From contig JAHEFB010000002.1 of the NCBI GenBank assembly GCA_024640405.1, positions 62,001-126,000 of the forward strand: 64,000 bases of DNA, given 5' to 3'. The notes below the pieces were generated by a model. It was given only the letters and a program-made list of their open reading frames with translations. It was not told the DNA's origin and searched no databases. Origin of the DNA: Alphaproteobacteria bacterium. Its GTDB lineage: Bacteria > Pseudomonadota > Alphaproteobacteria > Rhizobiales > Aestuariivirgaceae. The translations under genes were made by a program, and so were the position numbers. Positions within the stretch are counted from its first letter, which is position 1. The number at the start of each line of letters is the position of its first letter. Positions 41,066-53,130 of the stretch are shown here, one piece after another.

Positions 41066-42225
41066 GCGCTGAAAATGTCCGGCTTGCCATCGCGGATGCC
41101 GATCGCCAGCTTGCCAGCTTTCAGCCCTTGCGCGACTTCGCCGAACAGTTCATGGCGCCAGCCGCGCATCATTTGCAGATGCTCGCCGCCATTGCCGGCA
41201 AAGGCTTCTATGTCGGCTGCATTGGCAATCAGCCGCGGGGCGATATTCTCACGCTCGCAAACCACCTTTAGGCCCAGTTTCAAAACATCGGCAATCGCTG
41301 ATGCGCCTTCCGGCTGCGGGCCCTTGGACGGCGCAATCGACGGAAGCTCGTCTTTCGGGGTTGCAAGGCCTGCTTCAATGGCCCGGAGAATTTCATCACC
41401 CAGTCCGCCGTCGGCCAGACCACGCGGCAATGCCCGCAATTTGGACAAACCTGCCTTGTCGCGTGGTGTCTGGGTGGCCAGTTCCGAAATCGCATCGTCC
41501 TTGATAATGCGGTTGCGCGGCATGTTTTTTAGCTGTGCACGTTCTTCGCGCCACTTGGCCAGGGCAACGGCGACGCCCATCTGCTTGATATTGCGGGGGC
41601 GGAATTTCAGCCGCTTCCAGGCGTCGTCAGGATTGGAAATGTAGGTCTCGGCAGATGCAATCACCGCCATTTCCTCTGCCAGCCAGGGTGTGCGGCCATT
41701 GTCGGCCAGCATGTCGCGGAGTTTTTCATAGACCACCCGCAGGTGGGTGACGTCCGACAACGCATAGGCAAGCTGCTTGTCGGTCAAAGGCCGTCGCGCC
41801 CAATCGGTAAACCGGGAAGATTTGTCGATTTGCTGGCCGGCCAGTTTTCGAACCAGCGCTTCATAACCGACCTGATCGCCAAACCCGCAGACCATGGCAG
41901 CAACCTGTGTATCAAACAGCGGAGTAGGGGTATTGCCTGTCGCCTCTACAAAAATTTCAACATCCTGCCGCGCCGCATGAAATACTTTCAGCACTGCCTT
42001 GTTGGCCATCAGCTGGTGAAAGGGGGCAAGGTCCATGCCGTCTGCCATTGGGTCAATCACGGCTTCTTCGTTGGCTCCTGCAACCTGGATCAGACACAGG
42101 ATTGGCCAGAAGGTGTGCTCGCGCATGAATTCGGTATCCACAGTCACATAAGGGTCTGCGGAAAGCGTTTTGCAAAGGCGGGCGAGGGCGTCGGTCGTGG
42201 TAATTATTTGCATGGGCAGGGACAA
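41062..42225 (-). CDS. rnd: Ribonuclease D
   Basis: ORF 387 aa; YVTVDTEFMREHTFWPILCLIQVA; WARRPLTDKQLAYALSDVTHLRVVYEKL. Confidence 0.96.
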   Translation of the reverse strand: MSLPMQIITTTDALARLCKTLSADPYVTVDTEFMREHTFWPILCLIQVAGANEEAVIDPMADGMDLAPFHQLMANKAVLKVFHAARQDVEIFVEATGNTPTPLFDTQVAAMVCGFGDQVGYEALVRKLAGQQIDKSSRFTDWARRPLTDKQLAYALSDVTHLRVVYEKLRDMLADNGRTPWLAEEMAVIASAETYISNPDDAWKRLKFRPRNIKQMGVAVALAKWREERAQLKNMPRNRIIKDDAISELATQTPRDKAGLSKLRALPRGLADGGLGDEILRAIEAGLATPKDELPSIAPSKGPQPEGASAIADVLKLGLKVVCERENIAPRLIANAADIEAFAGNGGEHLQMMRGWRHELFGEVAQGLKAGKLAIGIRDGKPDIFSA

Positions 42226-42283
42226 AGCCAGAATGTTGAAGGTAAATCAAGCAGATCACATCGATCCGCCTGCAAAACACCGG

Positions 42284-43528
42284 TCATTCCATCTTCCGCG
42301 TGGATTTGCTGGCAGCTTTATGCGCCAGGCGATACATCACGGGAGATGTTCTGAGCAGCGTTGCATAGCGTTTTTTGGCCTTCATGTCAGGTGTACGGCG
42401 CACTGTCATTCGCCATAGTATCACAACCACCAGGCTCAGGTGCACGATGCTGGTATAGGTAAAGAAGAAGTCCGGACCGAAGACCGACAACACCTGTGCG
42501 GCCACAAATGGTCCGATCATTGCCCCAAGCGAGAAAAAGAAACTAAGGCCCGCAGCCACAATGACATACTGTCCGCGTTTGGCGTGGTCATTGGCATGGG
42601 CTGCCGACAACGAGTAAAGCGGCAGGGCAAATGCGCCGAACATGAAGATGCCGGTAAGTGCCAGGGTGTGCGAAGTTCCCGCCATGCTGGATAACAGGAA
42701 GCCTGATGCAGCGGCTCCCAGCGTCGCAATGATCAACACCCAGCGCCGGTCCAGCCGGTCGGACAGCCAGCCGAGCGGCAATTGCAGCACCGCCCCTCCA
42801 ACGATGCCGGCGCTCATGAATGTAGCAATGCCAGTTGTGTCAAATCCAATCTCCGACGCATAGATCGGGCCCATCAGCCGGAAAGTCGAATTGGTCATTC
42901 CGATCGTGATGCAGCCGAAGCATGCCAGCGGAGATATGGCCCAGATGCTTTTTATTGAAAACCGGAATTCATCGGGCGGTTTCGGCGCTGTTCTGTCCAT
43001 CAGCGAAATCGGCACCAGCGACAGGCTGGTCATGATCGCGGCAATGGCGAAAATGGCAAATCCGTACGCGCCCACCACTGGCAGGAGAAACTGCGACCCG
43101 GTCACGGCAGCCAGATCCACCAACCGGTACACTGAAAGCGTGCTGGCGCGATGAGCATTGTCGACCGAGGCATTGAGCCAGCTCTCGATCACCATGAACA
43201 GGCCGGCAAAACAGAACCCGGAGACAAAGCGCAGTCCGATCCAGGCATATGGATCAAGCCACAGGACCATGGTCAGCGAGGCAGACGCAGCAATCGAGGC
43301 CAGTCCTGAAAAAACCCTGATATGACCAACCGCACGAATGAGCCTGGCGGTGAACAGGCACGACAACATGAAACCCGCATAATACCCGGTTCCCATCAGG
43401 CCGATCAACGCAGGGTCGAACGCTTCATGGCTTGACCGCAGGGCGATCAACGTGCCCTGCAGGCCATTACCGGCCAGCAGAATTCCCGCAGCAGCCAGGA
43501 GGGGGGAAAGGGGAAGCAGGAAATTCAT
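42284..43528 (-). CDS. MFS transporter
   Basis: ORF 414 aa, 12 hydrophobic segments; GYYAGFMLSCLFTARLIRAVGHIRVFSGLASIAA; GWLSDRLDRRWVL. Confidence 0.9.
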   Translation of the reverse strand: MNFLLPLSPLLAAAGILLAGNGLQGTLIALRSSHEAFDPALIGLMGTGYYAGFMLSCLFTARLIRAVGHIRVFSGLASIAASASLTMVLWLDPYAWIGLRFVSGFCFAGLFMVIESWLNASVDNAHRASTLSVYRLVDLAAVTGSQFLLPVVGAYGFAIFAIAAIMTSLSLVPISLMDRTAPKPPDEFRFSIKSIWAISPLACFGCITIGMTNSTFRLMGPIYASEIGFDTTGIATFMSAGIVGGAVLQLPLGWLSDRLDRRWVLIIATLGAAASGFLLSSMAGTSHTLALTGIFMFGAFALPLYSLSAAHANDHAKRGQYVIVAAGLSFFFSLGAMIGPFVAAQVLSVFGPDFFFTYTSIVHLSLVVVILWRMTVRRTPDMKAKKRYATLLRTSPVMYRLAHKAASKSTRKME

Positions 43529-43682
43529 CGGTGTGCGCCGGCGCCAAGCAGAATAGTGCGTACATCTGTCCTAGTCCTGTGTGGCCTGCTTCTCAAGCCA
43601 AAACCTTGACAAATAAGTTGCCTCGTGCGCTTTTCCCGCGCATTCCAACGCACAAGTTCATTGTTTGCCAAGAGGGTTACCC

Positions 43683-45467
43683 ATGCACGCCTATCGCAGC
43701 CATTCCTGCGCCGAGCTTTCCAGGTCCGATGTGGGCGAGACAACCCGCCTGTCAGGGTGGGTCCATCGCGTGCGCGATCATGGCGGTTTGCTGTTCATCG
43801 ACCTGCGCGATCACTACGGCATGACCCAGATTGTGGCCGACCCTGATTCACCGGCTTTCAAGACTGCCGAGGCAGTCCGCGGCGAATGGGTGATCCGTGT
43901 CGACGGCGAGGTCAAGGCCAGATCTGAAGAGACCGTAAATCCAAACCTGCCAACCGGCGAGGTGGAAGTCTTCGCACGCGAAATCGAGGTTCTTTCAACG
44001 GCGTCGGAATTGCCGTTGCCTGTATTTGGTGAACCGGACTACCCGGAAGACATCCGCCTGAAGTACCGCTTCCTGGATTTGCGCCGGGAAACGCTGCACG
44101 CCAATATCATGAAGCGTTCGGCGATCATCGCCAAAATGCGCAGTGAAATGGCGGATGCCGGCTTCAATGAGTTTTCCACCCCGATCCTGACGGCATCATC
44201 TCCGGAGGGCGCACGCGACTTCCTGGTGCCCAGCCGCATTCACCCCGGCAAGTTCTATGCGCTGCCGCAGGCACCGCAGCAGTACAAGCAACTGCTGATG
44301 GTTTCCGGCTTCGACAAGTATTTTCAGATAGCGCCGTGCTTTCGCGATGAAGACCCGCGCGCCGACAGATTGCCGGGTGAATTCTACCAGCTTGACCTTG
44401 AAATGAGTTTTGTCACCCAGGACGATGTGTTGAGCGCTGTTGAACCTGTCATGCGCAACGTGTTCGAGGCGTTTGCGGACGGCAAGCCGGTGACCGGAAG
44501 TTTCCCGCGTATTGCCTATGCGGATGCGATCCGCAAGTACGGTACTGACAAGCCCGACCTGCGCAACCCGATTGAAATGCAGGCGGTCACCGAACATTTC
44601 GCCGGGTCCGGCTTCAAGGTATTTGCTGGCATGATCGCTTCCGACCCGAAAGTGGAAATCTGGGCTATTCCCGCCAAGACCGGTGGTTCCAGGGCCTTCT
44701 GCGATCGCATGAATTCATGGGCGCAGGGCGAAGGTCAACCCGGCCTGGGGTATATTTTTTGGCGCGGCGAAGGTGAAGACCTCGAAGGGGCAGGGCCATT
44801 GGCCAAGAACATCGGGCCGGAACGCACTGACGCAATCCGTGCCCAGATGGGGCTTGCAGACGGCGATGCCTGTTTCTTCGTTGCCGGACTGCCTGAAAAG
44901 TTTGCCAGCTTTGCAGGCGCCGCGCGGGATCGGGCAGCGGCTGAGTTGAAACTCATCGATGAAGATCGTTTTGAGCTGGCCTGGATTGTCGACTTCCCGT
45001 TCTACGAGTTCAACGAGGAAGAAAGGAAAGTCGATTTCTCGCACAATCCGTTCTCCATGCCGCAAGGCGAAATGGAAGCACTGGAAAATCAGGATCCCCT
45101 GACCATCAAGGCCTACCAGTATGATCTGGTCTGCAATGGTTTCGAGATAGCTTCGGGAGGCATCCGCAATCACAAGCCCGAGACAATGGTCAAGGCTTTC
45201 GAGATAGCCGGGTTGCCGAGAGACGTCGTGGAAGAGCGTTTTGGTGGCCTGTACCGGGCATTCCAGTACGGCGCACCGCCTCATGGTGGCATGGCCGCCG
45301 GTGTAGATCGTGTGGTGATGCTGCTGTGCGGCACACGCAACCTGCGCGAAATCACCCTGTTCCCGATGAACCAGCAGGCCGCCGATCTGCTCATGGGCGC
45401 GCCGTCGGAAGCCGAGCCCCGCCAGTTGCGCGAACTGCATGTCAGGTTGTCACTGCCGAAGGAGTAG
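43683..45467 (+). CDS. aspS: Aspartate-tRNA ligase
   Basis: Start [67 protein letters not shown]. Confidence 0.98.
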   Translation: MHAYRSHSCAELSRSDVGETTRLSGWVHRVRDHGGLLFIDLRDHYGMTQIVADPDSPAFKTAEAVRGEWVIRVDGEVKARSEETVNPNLPTGEVEVFAREIEVLSTASELPLPVFGEPDYPEDIRLKYRFLDLRRETLHANIMKRSAIIAKMRSEMADAGFNEFSTPILTASSPEGARDFLVPSRIHPGKFYALPQAPQQYKQLLMVSGFDKYFQIAPCFRDEDPRADRLPGEFYQLDLEMSFVTQDDVLSAVEPVMRNVFEAFADGKPVTGSFPRIAYADAIRKYGTDKPDLRNPIEMQAVTEHFAGSGFKVFAGMIASDPKVEIWAIPAKTGGSRAFCDRMNSWAQGEGQPGLGYIFWRGEGEDLEGAGPLAKNIGPERTDAIRAQMGLADGDACFFVAGLPEKFASFAGAARDRAAAELKLIDEDRFELAWIVDFPFYEFNEEERKVDFSHNPFSMPQGEMEALENQDPLTIKAYQYDLVCNGFEIASGGIRNHKPETMVKAFEIAGLPRDVVEERFGGLYRAFQYGAPPHGGMAAGVDRVVMLLCGTRNLREITLFPMNQQAADLLMGAPSEAEPRQLRELHVRLSLPKE

Positions 45468-45487
45468 TGCTGGCGTGGATTTGCGCT

Positions 45488-45516
45488 TGCCGGGTGGAAT
45501 GGTGATTCCCACCCGG
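45488..45516 (+). terminator. Hairpin downstream of aspS
   Basis: GCCGGGTGG-aatggtgattc-CCACCCGGC. Confidence 0.5.
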
Positions 45517-45594
45517 CAGCTCAGCTTGATGTCTTACACCAGATCTCCGTAACAGCGACTCATTTCATGGGATCATAGTGGTTTATTCGGGCAG

Positions 45595-45770
45595 GCGCGT
45601 TGCGCAGCGCGATGCGATGCATCGGGTAAGCAACGCAACGCACCCGATGGGCCGCTATGACCCACCCGAAGGGCCGGGCGTTTTTTCCCGCCAGCTACGT
45701 TGCGCGCCGCTTGTGGTACACGTACCATGGCGCGACACGCGCCTTGCAGGCGGAAAAAATCGCTCCGGTG
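45595..45770. repeat. Non-coding palindrome-rich (REP/RPE-like) intergenic element
   Basis: CATCGGGT (45620-45627)/ACCCGATG (45642-45649); TGGTACACGTACCA near-palindrome nested in CGCGCC/GGCGCG and GCGTTTTTTCCCGCC/GGCGGAAAAAATCGC arms. Confidence 0.55.
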
Positions 45771-45799
45771 AAATGGGTCCCTGCTACTGAGATCTGGTG

Positions 45800-46447
45800 T
45801 TAGTCAGCGGCAAAGCAATACAGGAAACCGGCGCCGCCGCTGCTTTTGAGTTTTTCCTGGCTGCAGCCGCGTGAAGCGTGCGCCGAGTTCCACGAGACAT
45901 TGCCGCCGCCGTGGCGATCATGATGTCCGACCTGGGCGCTGCCTTCTTCTGCACTGCTGGTCCAGTTGGAGCAGGTGTGGTCACCCTTTTCCCACGGGAA
46001 ATACGCCGTTCCGTCGTCCTTAGAACCGGTCAGAATGTCATGTTCGTTTGGATTGTCGCCGCGGCCCTTGATGAGGTTGCCGTTTTCATCCAGGGCAGTT
46101 CGCTTCAACAGATTTGGCATGATGTGAAGCTGGTCAAGGTCTTCGGCGATCAAATCGCCCTTGGCATTGTACCATGGTCCCTTGCCGATACGGTCACGCG
46201 CAGAAATGCCACGTTTGTCTTCGTGATAGGTGCTGAGATAGGCTTTCCAGGTGCGCCCGGTCGAACCAGCCGCGGTTGCAAGTTTGGTGCAGTGGGCATC
46301 ACCACCTTCAATTCCGCCCAGATTGGCACCGTCTCCGATGCCGACGCTTGTAACAAAAAATCCCATCGGCTTGGCGTCCTGGGCTGCTGCGGGAGTTGAA
46401 ACTACGGCAAGTGAAGCTGCTAGTGCTAATAGCGTGATTTTGTTCAT
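45800..46447 (-). CDS. Secreted lectin-like (DUF1554/endostatin-fold-like) protein
   Basis: Signal peptide MNKITLLALAASLAVVSTPAAAQ; GDAHCTKLATAAGSTGRTWKAYLST...TCSNWTSSAEEGSAQVGHHDRHGG...NSAHASRGCSQEKLKSSGGAGFLYCFA. Confidence 0.75.
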   Translation of the reverse strand: MNKITLLALAASLAVVSTPAAAQDAKPMGFFVTSVGIGDGANLGGIEGGDAHCTKLATAAGSTGRTWKAYLSTYHEDKRGISARDRIGKGPWYNAKGDLIAEDLDQLHIMPNLLKRTALDENGNLIKGRGDNPNEHDILTGSKDDGTAYFPWEKGDHTCSNWTSSAEEGSAQVGHHDRHGGGNVSWNSAHASRGCSQEKLKSSGGAGFLYCFAAD

Positions 46448-46664
46448 AGGGAATTTCCTCGCTGGGGGCTGCATTAACCCGGCAATCTTAAATGAGCGGC
46501 TTCCGTGATGCCAATATACATTATCGCATGTTGGAAGCGCGTCCGCGCACAGGTGGCAAACAATTGCATCCGTAAATCTATAGTGTGGAATGTCATCTTA
46601 CGCTGCTATAGGCTTGCCGACATAACCAGTTCCGCCAGGACGCGAAAAACCGGAAGACGCCCTC

Positions 46665-48977
46665 ATGCCACGAATAGTTACCGACGAGTTGCGCGAAAAT
46701 GCGCTGCACTACCACCGCAACCCGAAACCGGGAAAGCTGGAGATCAAGGCCACCAAGCCGTTGTCCAACCAGCGCGACCTGGCGCTTGCCTATTCGCCCG
46801 GCGTGGCAGCCGCGTGCATGGAGATCCACGACAAGCCTGAAGAAGCATCGACCCTGACTGCACGGGCCAACATGGTAGCCGTAATTACCGACGGCACCGC
46901 AGTCCTGGGGCTTGGGGACATCGGTCCTCTGGCTTCCAAACCGGTAATGGAAGGCAAGGCGGTTCTGTTCAAGAAGTTTGCCGACATCGATGTTTTTGAT
47001 CTTGAGCTGGATGCCAGGGATTCAAGCCTATTTATCAATACGGTTGCAGCACTGGAACCCACCTTCGGCGGCATTAACCTGGAGGATATCAAGGCGCCGG
47101 AATGCTTCATCATTGAAGATGAGTTGAAGCAGCGAATGAACATACCGGTTTTCCATGATGATCAGCACGGCACGGCGATTATCGTGGCAGCCGCCATTGT
47201 CAACGGCATGGAGATAGCCGGCAAGAAACTGGAAGACATCAAGATCGTGACCTCCGGCGCAGGAGCAGCAGCTCTTGCCTGTCTCAACCTGGTTGTGGGT
47301 ATGGGTGCAAAGGCTGAAAACATCTGGATTTCCGATATCGACGGGGTGGCTTACGAGGGCCGGGACGGCATCAATCAATGGATGGCGCCTTATGCCAAGA
47401 AAACCGAAGCGCGCACGCTGGGTGATATAATTGAAGACGCTGATGTGTTTCTCGGGCTGTCTGCAGGCGGAGTTCTCAAGCCGGACATGGTCAGTAAAAT
47501 GGCCGATACGCCGCTGATAATGGCGCTGGCTAATCCCAATCCGGAAATACAACCCGATGAGGCGCGCAAGGTAAAACCTGATGCGATGATCTGCACCGGC
47601 CGCTCGGATTTCCCCAATCAGGTAAACAACGTCCTGTGCTTTCCCTATATATTCCGCGGTGCGCTGGATGTCGGTGCAACAGCCATCAATGAGGAAATGA
47701 AGATTGCTGCCACCCACGCCATCGCGGCACTGGCCCACGAAGCTGTGTCAGAACTGGCCGCCAAGGCTTACGAGGGCGGTGTCTCCTCATTTGGGGCTAA
47801 CAGCCTTATTCCCAACCCATTTGATCAACGTTTGATTCTGCGCATCGCACCGGCGGTAGCGCAGGCAGCCATGGACAGCGGCGTGGCAACACGGCCGATC
47901 GAGGACTTTGACGCTTACGTTGAACATCTGACCAGGTTTGTCTTTCGCTCCGGCATGATCATGCGGCCGGTGTTTGCTGCCGCCAAACAAAATCCCAAGC
48001 GCATCATATACGCTGAAGGTGAAGACGAGCGTGTGATGCGGACTGCATCGATGGCCAAAGCGGACGGTTGGGCTATCCCTATTCTTGTTGGCCGGCCTGA
48101 GATAATTGAGCGGCGCGCGGCTTCCTTCGGACTGGATTTGAAGGCGGGAAAAGACGTTGAAGTGATTAATCCGGAATCCGATCCGCGATATCTGGATTAT
48201 GTGAACACGCTTGTCGAGATTGCAGGGCGCAAGGGTGTGCCGGTGAACGCCGCCAAAACACTGGTGCGGACCAACTCCACGGTTATTGCGGCTCTTGCCA
48301 TAAGACGCGGCGATGCCGATGCGATGATCTGTGGTCTGGAGGGCAGGTTTTACAATCATCTCGACCATATTCGCCGCATCATTGGCATGGGGCCTCGCGC
48401 CAAGGATTTTGCAACCATCTCCGGCTGTATTCTGGACCGCGGTGTTTACTTCTTTGCTGACACCTACGGCAATGTTGATCGCTCGCCCCCGCAAATGGCG
48501 CAACTGACACGCCGGGTTGCCGGCATCGTCAAGCGGTTCGGCGTTGAACCAAAGGTTGCCTTGTTGGCCAATTCCAGTTTCGGCTCCGCTGAATCCGTCG
48601 ACATTCAACTGATGCGTGACACCAGCAGCCTGCTGCACGAGGAGACGACGGATTTCGAATTTGACGGTGAGATGCACGGCAATACGGCGCTGAATGAAGA
48701 TCTTCGCAGGCGGCTGTTTCCCGGTTCGACATTGAAGGGTGAAGCCAACGTATTTGTGTTTCCGAATTCAGACGCTGCCAACCTGGCGTACCAGCTTGTT
48801 ATGGAACTTGGCGGCGGCACGCCGATAGGACCCATTCTGGTGGGGGCCGCTGCAACGGCTCACGTGCTGGTGCCGGCTGCAACCACCCGTTCCGTCGTCA
48901 ATGTATCCGCAGTAGCCGCGGTAGAGGTTCAGGCCCGCATTGATTACGCCAGGTCCGGCAACAGGTCTCAGGGCTGA
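46665..48977 (+). CDS. maeB: NADP-dependent malic enzyme with C-terminal phosphotransacetylase-like domain
   Basis: ORF 770 aa; [38 protein letters not shown]-like C-terminal half. Confidence 0.96.
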   Translation: MPRIVTDELRENALHYHRNPKPGKLEIKATKPLSNQRDLALAYSPGVAAACMEIHDKPEEASTLTARANMVAVITDGTAVLGLGDIGPLASKPVMEGKAVLFKKFADIDVFDLELDARDSSLFINTVAALEPTFGGINLEDIKAPECFIIEDELKQRMNIPVFHDDQHGTAIIVAAAIVNGMEIAGKKLEDIKIVTSGAGAAALACLNLVVGMGAKAENIWISDIDGVAYEGRDGINQWMAPYAKKTEARTLGDIIEDADVFLGLSAGGVLKPDMVSKMADTPLIMALANPNPEIQPDEARKVKPDAMICTGRSDFPNQVNNVLCFPYIFRGALDVGATAINEEMKIAATHAIAALAHEAVSELAAKAYEGGVSSFGANSLIPNPFDQRLILRIAPAVAQAAMDSGVATRPIEDFDAYVEHLTRFVFRSGMIMRPVFAAAKQNPKRIIYAEGEDERVMRTASMAKADGWAIPILVGRPEIIERRAASFGLDLKAGKDVEVINPESDPRYLDYVNTLVEIAGRKGVPVNAAKTLVRTNSTVIAALAIRRGDADAMICGLEGRFYNHLDHIRRIIGMGPRAKDFATISGCILDRGVYFFADTYGNVDRSPPQMAQLTRRVAGIVKRFGVEPKVALLANSSFGSAESVDIQLMRDTSSLLHEETTDFEFDGEMHGNTALNEDLRRRLFPGSTLKGEANVFVFPNSDAANLAYQLVMELGGGTPIGPILVGAAATAHVLVPAATTRSVVNVSAVAAVEVQARIDYARSGNRSQG

Positions 48978-49813
48978 CGTCTGGCGAGTCTGGCAAACTG
49001 CAACTGCTGGCGAACGAAAGCGGCGATGAACAGGCACGTCATGACCAGGACGATGGTCGGGGCAGGGGCAGAATCAAGATGGAAACTTGCAAAGACACCG
49101 ACCAGGCTTGAACCAATGGCAATAGCGACCGCGACGGCCAGCATCGCCTCAAAGCGCCGGGTAACCAGAAAGGCGATGGCACCGGGAGCGATCAGCAGTG
49201 CGATGGCCAGTATGATGCCGGACGCTTTCAGGGCCCCGACAATGGCCAGTGATATCGCTGCCAGCAAGCCATAGTGCAGCAAGCGCACTTTCAACCCGAT
49301 GGCGCGCGCGTGTTGGGCGTCAAACGCATGCAACAGCAGATCTTTCCGCCAGATGCCTATGCCGGATGTGCAGATGAATGCAATAATCGCCGTTTCGACG
49401 ACATCGCCCCATGACAGGCCGAGTATGTTGCCAAACAGAATGTGATCGAGATGTACTTCCGTCTGGATGGCGACATACATCACCAGCCCCAGTCCGAACA
49501 TGCCGGAAAACACCACTCCCATGACCGTGTCCTGTTTGAGCCGCGAGTTGCGGTCCAGAAATCCTGTTGCCAGGGCACATGTCATACCGGCACCGAAGGC
49601 ACCTGCGGCCAGCGGCAAGCCGGCTATATATGCCAGTACCACACCCGGAAGTACCGCGTGAGAAATTGCGTCACCCATCAGGGACCAGCCCTTTAGCACC
49701 AGAAAACACGACAGTATGGCCATTGGCAGGGACAACGCCACCGTGATGACAAACGCCTTGAGCATGAACTCGAATGCGAACGGCTGAACCAGCCAGTCGA
49801 TTACTGCTGTCAT
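48968..49813 (-). CDS. sitD: Mn/Zn/Fe ABC transporter permease
   Basis: ORF 281 aa; LKGWSLMGDAISHAVLPGVVLAYIAGLPLAAGAF motif. Confidence 0.9.
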   Translation of the reverse strand: MTAVIDWLVQPFAFEFMLKAFVITVALSLPMAILSCFLVLKGWSLMGDAISHAVLPGVVLAYIAGLPLAAGAFGAGMTCALATGFLDRNSRLKQDTVMGVVFSGMFGLGLVMYVAIQTEVHLDHILFGNILGLSWGDVVETAIIAFICTSGIGIWRKDLLLHAFDAQHARAIGLKVRLLHYGLLAAISLAIVGALKASGIILAIALLIAPGAIAFLVTRRFEAMLAVAVAIAIGSSLVGVFASFHLDSAPAPTIVLVMTCLFIAAFVRQQLQFARLARRQP

Positions 49814-50667
49814 GGCCGGGCCTCCAGGGCAGCGCGTGCCTTTGCCCTGGCCGCAAGCAGGCCGTGCTTGGGGGCCAGTATGAATGTGATCAGGAATGCC
49901 CCGGTCATGAGAATGACTATTATGCCGCCGGTCGCTCCGTTGAGAAAATAACTGAGGTAGGCGCCTGAGAAACTGGTGACTGCGCCAATGCTGACGGACA
50001 GGACAATCAGCCGGGAAAACCGGTCGGTCAGCAAATAGGCCGTGGCCCCCGGCGTCACGACCATGGCAATGACCAGAAAGGCACCGACCGTCTGCAGCGC
50101 AGCGACCGTGCAGGCCGACAGCAGGGTGAAGAACACCAGCCGGAGGACCGTCGTATTGAGACCGATCGAACGGGCATGCTTTTCATCGAAGAAAGTGACC
50201 ATCAGGTCTTTCCATTTGAGCAGCAGTACACTCATGGACACGATGCAGATGATGACAAGCTGCGTCAGGTCTTCCGGTGTTATCGCCAGCACACTGCCCA
50301 GTACGATGGTCTGTATGTTCACCGACGTGGGCGACAGCGAAACCATGAACAGGCCAAGCGCAAAGAACGATGTAAAGATCAACCCGATGATGGCGTCTTC
50401 ACGCAACTTTGTGCGTTGGTTCAGAAAGAGCATTGCAAGCGCTGCCAGACCGCCGGAAAAAAACGCCCCTATTGAGAATGGCAGTCCGAGCATATAGGCA
50501 CCCGCAACACCGGGAACGATGGCGTGCGACAGCGCATCCCCGATCAACGACCAGCCTTTCAGCATGAGATAGGACGACAGGAAACCGCACACCGCACCGA
50601 CAAGTGCGCACGCCCACATTGCGTTGATCATGTAACTGTAGGTGAACGGCTCCAGCAGCAAATTCAT
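49810..50667 (-). CDS. sitC: Mn/Zn/Fe ABC transporter permease
   Basis: ORF 285 aa; [37 protein letters not shown]. Confidence 0.9.
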   Translation of the reverse strand: MNLLLEPFTYSYMINAMWACALVGAVCGFLSSYLMLKGWSLIGDALSHAIVPGVAGAYMLGLPFSIGAFFSGGLAALAMLFLNQRTKLREDAIIGLIFTSFFALGLFMVSLSPTSVNIQTIVLGSVLAITPEDLTQLVIICIVSMSVLLLKWKDLMVTFFDEKHARSIGLNTTVLRLVFFTLLSACTVAALQTVGAFLVIAMVVTPGATAYLLTDRFSRLIVLSVSIGAVTSFSGAYLSYFLNGATGGIIVILMTGAFLITFILAPKHGLLAARAKARAALEARP

Positions 50668-51536
50668 TTTTGCTCCTCGTCACCGTCGCCGTAGATCACG
50701 AACGGGCGCTCATCGTCGGTGAGAACAGTGACGGTGCGGGCATCGTCGTCCTCATGCAATTCATCACCACCCAGGGTGAATTGCCGGAGAACGCCGCCAA
50801 ATGCGTGTTCAAGATTGGCTTGGGTAAACACCTGCGCAGTCGGCCCTTCAGCCAGAACGGTCCCCTTGATCAGGATGGCCCGGTCGCAGAACTGGGGAAC
50901 CGATCCCAGGTTGTGGGTGGAGACCAGCATGATATGACCTTCATCGCGCAACCCCCGCAGCAGTTTGATGATGGCATCTTCCGTCTTGACGTCCACACCG
51001 GTAAACGGTTCGTCCAGCAGGATGATCTTGCCTTCCTGGGCCAGGGCACGTGCCAGAAACACCCGCTTCTTCTGACCGCCGGACAATTCTCCGATCTGGC
51101 GTTTGCGATACTCGCTCATGCCGACGCGGTCCAGGGCTCTGGCTACCATTTCATGGTCGCGGGGTTTGGCCATGCGCAGCCAGTTCATGTGGCCGTATCG
51201 GCCCATCATCACAACGTCTTCAACCAGCACCGGGAAGTTCCAGTCTACCTCCTCGGATTGCGGCACATAGGCCACGAGGTTTCGTTCCAGCGCCTGTTCT
51301 TCACTCATGCCGAGCATGGTGACGCTACCCTTGGCAAGCGGCACAAAACCCATGATGGCCTTGAACAGGGTCGACTTGCCGGATCCGTTGACGCCCACAA
51401 GGGCGGTGATGGTGCCGACGGGGAGTGAAAAGCTGGTATCGTGCAGCGCCGTATGGCCGTTGCGGTAGGTGACGGTCACGTCATCGACTGTAAGTCCTTC
51501 ACCGTGTAGTTGATCCGGGTTTGCAGGGCTGAGCAT
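50664..51536 (-). CDS. sitB: Mn/Zn/Fe ABC transporter ATP-binding protein
   Basis: ORF 290 aa; [48 protein letters not shown]. Confidence 0.93.
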   Translation of the reverse strand: MLSPANPDQLHGEGLTVDDVTVTYRNGHTALHDTSFSLPVGTITALVGVNGSGKSTLFKAIMGFVPLAKGSVTMLGMSEEQALERNLVAYVPQSEEVDWNFPVLVEDVVMMGRYGHMNWLRMAKPRDHEMVARALDRVGMSEYRKRQIGELSGGQKKRVFLARALAQEGKIILLDEPFTGVDVKTEDAIIKLLRGLRDEGHIMLVSTHNLGSVPQFCDRAILIKGTVLAEGPTAQVFTQANLEHAFGGVLRQFTLGGDELHEDDDARTVTVLTDDERPFVIYGDGDEEQK

Positions 51537-52429
51537 TATTTCAACCCTGCCGCAATGGTTTCTACGGTCACGGTCAGAAGATCGAGGTAGGTGGGGACCG
51601 GGCCATCCGGGCCCGATAGTGAGTCCACATAAAGCACTCCGCCATACCGGGCGCCGGTTTCGCGGGCGACCTGCTTTGCCGCGGCTGGGGATATTGTGCT
51701 TTCACTGAACACTGCCTTGATATTGTCGGCGCGCACGGCATCGATCACGCGCCGCACCTGTTGCGGTGTTCCTTGCTGGTCGGCATTGATCGGCCACAGA
51801 AACAGTTCCTTGAGATTGAAGTCGCGCGCGAGATAGGAGAATGCGCCCTCGCTGGTAACCAGCCAGCGCTGGCTTTCCGGGATGGCGGCCAGCGCCTCGC
51901 GAATGGGTGCGACGCGGGCATTGATTTCAGCCTTGTACCTTTCGGCGTTGGCCCGGTAGACATCTGCGTTCTTCGGATCCTGTTCAGCCATGGCGCGGGC
52001 AATGTTGTCGACATAGGCTTGCGCATCAGTGGGACTCATCCAGGCATGCGGGTTGGGTTTGCCGGAATAGGGTCCCGCCACAATGCCCATGGGCTCAACG
52101 CCATCACTGATAACTGCCGACGGCACGCCTGACAGGTTGGCAAGGAACTTTTCAAACCATTGTTCCAGATTGAGTCCGTTCCACAGGATGAGCCCGGCGC
52201 CCTGCGCACGCACTATGTCTTTAGGGGTCGGCTCGTAGTTGTGTATCTCTGCACCGGGCTTGGTGATCGAAACCACATCCGCCGTGTCGCCCGCAACATT
52301 GGAAGCCATGTCCGCGATGATTGTGAATGTGGTTACAACCTTGAGCCGCGCGTGGGCGGCCTGTGCGAAGCTGAGCATGACTGCTGTTGCTGCGATGAGG
52401 AAAAATGTTTTCTTGAGAATGTGAAACAC
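51536..52429 (-). CDS. sitA: Metal ABC transporter substrate-binding protein (ZnuA/SitA family)
   Basis: ORF 297 aa; signal peptide; [50 protein letters not shown]. Confidence 0.93.
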   Translation of the reverse strand: MFHILKKTFFLIAATAVMLSFAQAAHARLKVVTTFTIIADMASNVAGDTADVVSITKPGAEIHNYEPTPKDIVRAQGAGLILWNGLNLEQWFEKFLANLSGVPSAVISDGVEPMGIVAGPYSGKPNPHAWMSPTDAQAYVDNIARAMAEQDPKNADVYRANAERYKAEINARVAPIREALAAIPESQRWLVTSEGAFSYLARDFNLKELFLWPINADQQGTPQQVRRVIDAVRADNIKAVFSESTISPAAAKQVARETGARYGGVLYVDSLSGPDGPVPTYLDLLTVTVETIAAGLK

Positions 52430-52474
52430 GTTCAGTGGCCTGCTGTTGAATTTGATGATGTCACTTTATGCAAA

Positions 52475-52489
52475 TGCAAATTATTTGCA
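52475..52489. promoter_or_regulatory. Mur/Fur-type operator candidate TGCAAAT-T-ATTTGCA
   Basis: Perfect 15-bp palindrome in the sitA / Fur-family-gene divergent intergenic region. Confidence 0.6.
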
Positions 52490-52505
52490 ATAAGGAATTA
52501 GTCGC

Positions 52506-52982
52506 ATGCAATCGCCTGTTGCAAATGATTATCAACTTGCTAGTTTCACCGATATGACGACACTCCTGGACAACGATGAACTGTTGAATGCGCTGCGCCA
52601 GACCGGTGCACGCATTACCAAGCCGCGCAAGCTCATTATTCAGATTCTTGCTGACAAGGGCGATGAACATCCAGACGCCATGGAAATATTCAGACGTGCT
52701 GTCAGGCGGGACAGCCGCATCTCGCTGCCGACTGTATATCGCACGTTGAAAATGCTGGAAGAACACGGCGCCATTCAAAAGCATGCCTTTGTGGATGGCA
52801 GATCACGGTATGAGCCGGCGGACGGGCCGCACCATGACCATCTAATAGACATGGATACCGGCGCGGTCATCGAGTTCCAGTCCGAGAAGATTGAACGTCT
52901 GCAGGAAGAGATCGCCCGCGAGCTGGGATATGAAATCGTCCACCACAGGCTCGAATTGTATGGTCGTAAGACTAAAGCATGA
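52506..52982 (+). CDS. Fur-family metalloregulator (Mur/Fur-like)
   Basis: ORF 158 aa; [62 protein letters not shown] before ATG 52506; alternative start at 52554. Confidence 0.93.
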   Translation: MQSPVANDYQLASFTDMTTLLDNDELLNALRQTGARITKPRKLIIQILADKGDEHPDAMEIFRRAVRRDSRISLPTVYRTLKMLEEHGAIQKHAFVDGRSRYEPADGPHHDHLIDMDTGAVIEFQSEKIERLQEEIARELGYEIVHHRLELYGRKTKA

Positions 52983-53130
52983 CAAATTTTGAGACCGTGG
53001 CATTTTTGCAACACTTTTCAAAATAATGCACCGACCCCCAATCTCGCCCTTGAATGTGCAGCGCAGCCGCATCTATGGTCAGGTCATCGAATAGCCGAGC
53101 ACATGAAGAGATTCGCGAGCGAGAGGTTCC

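Noticed and set aside
45578-45790. 70-aa + strand ORF after aspS
   Set aside because: Lies entirely over the palindromic intergenic repeat; no SD or domain.
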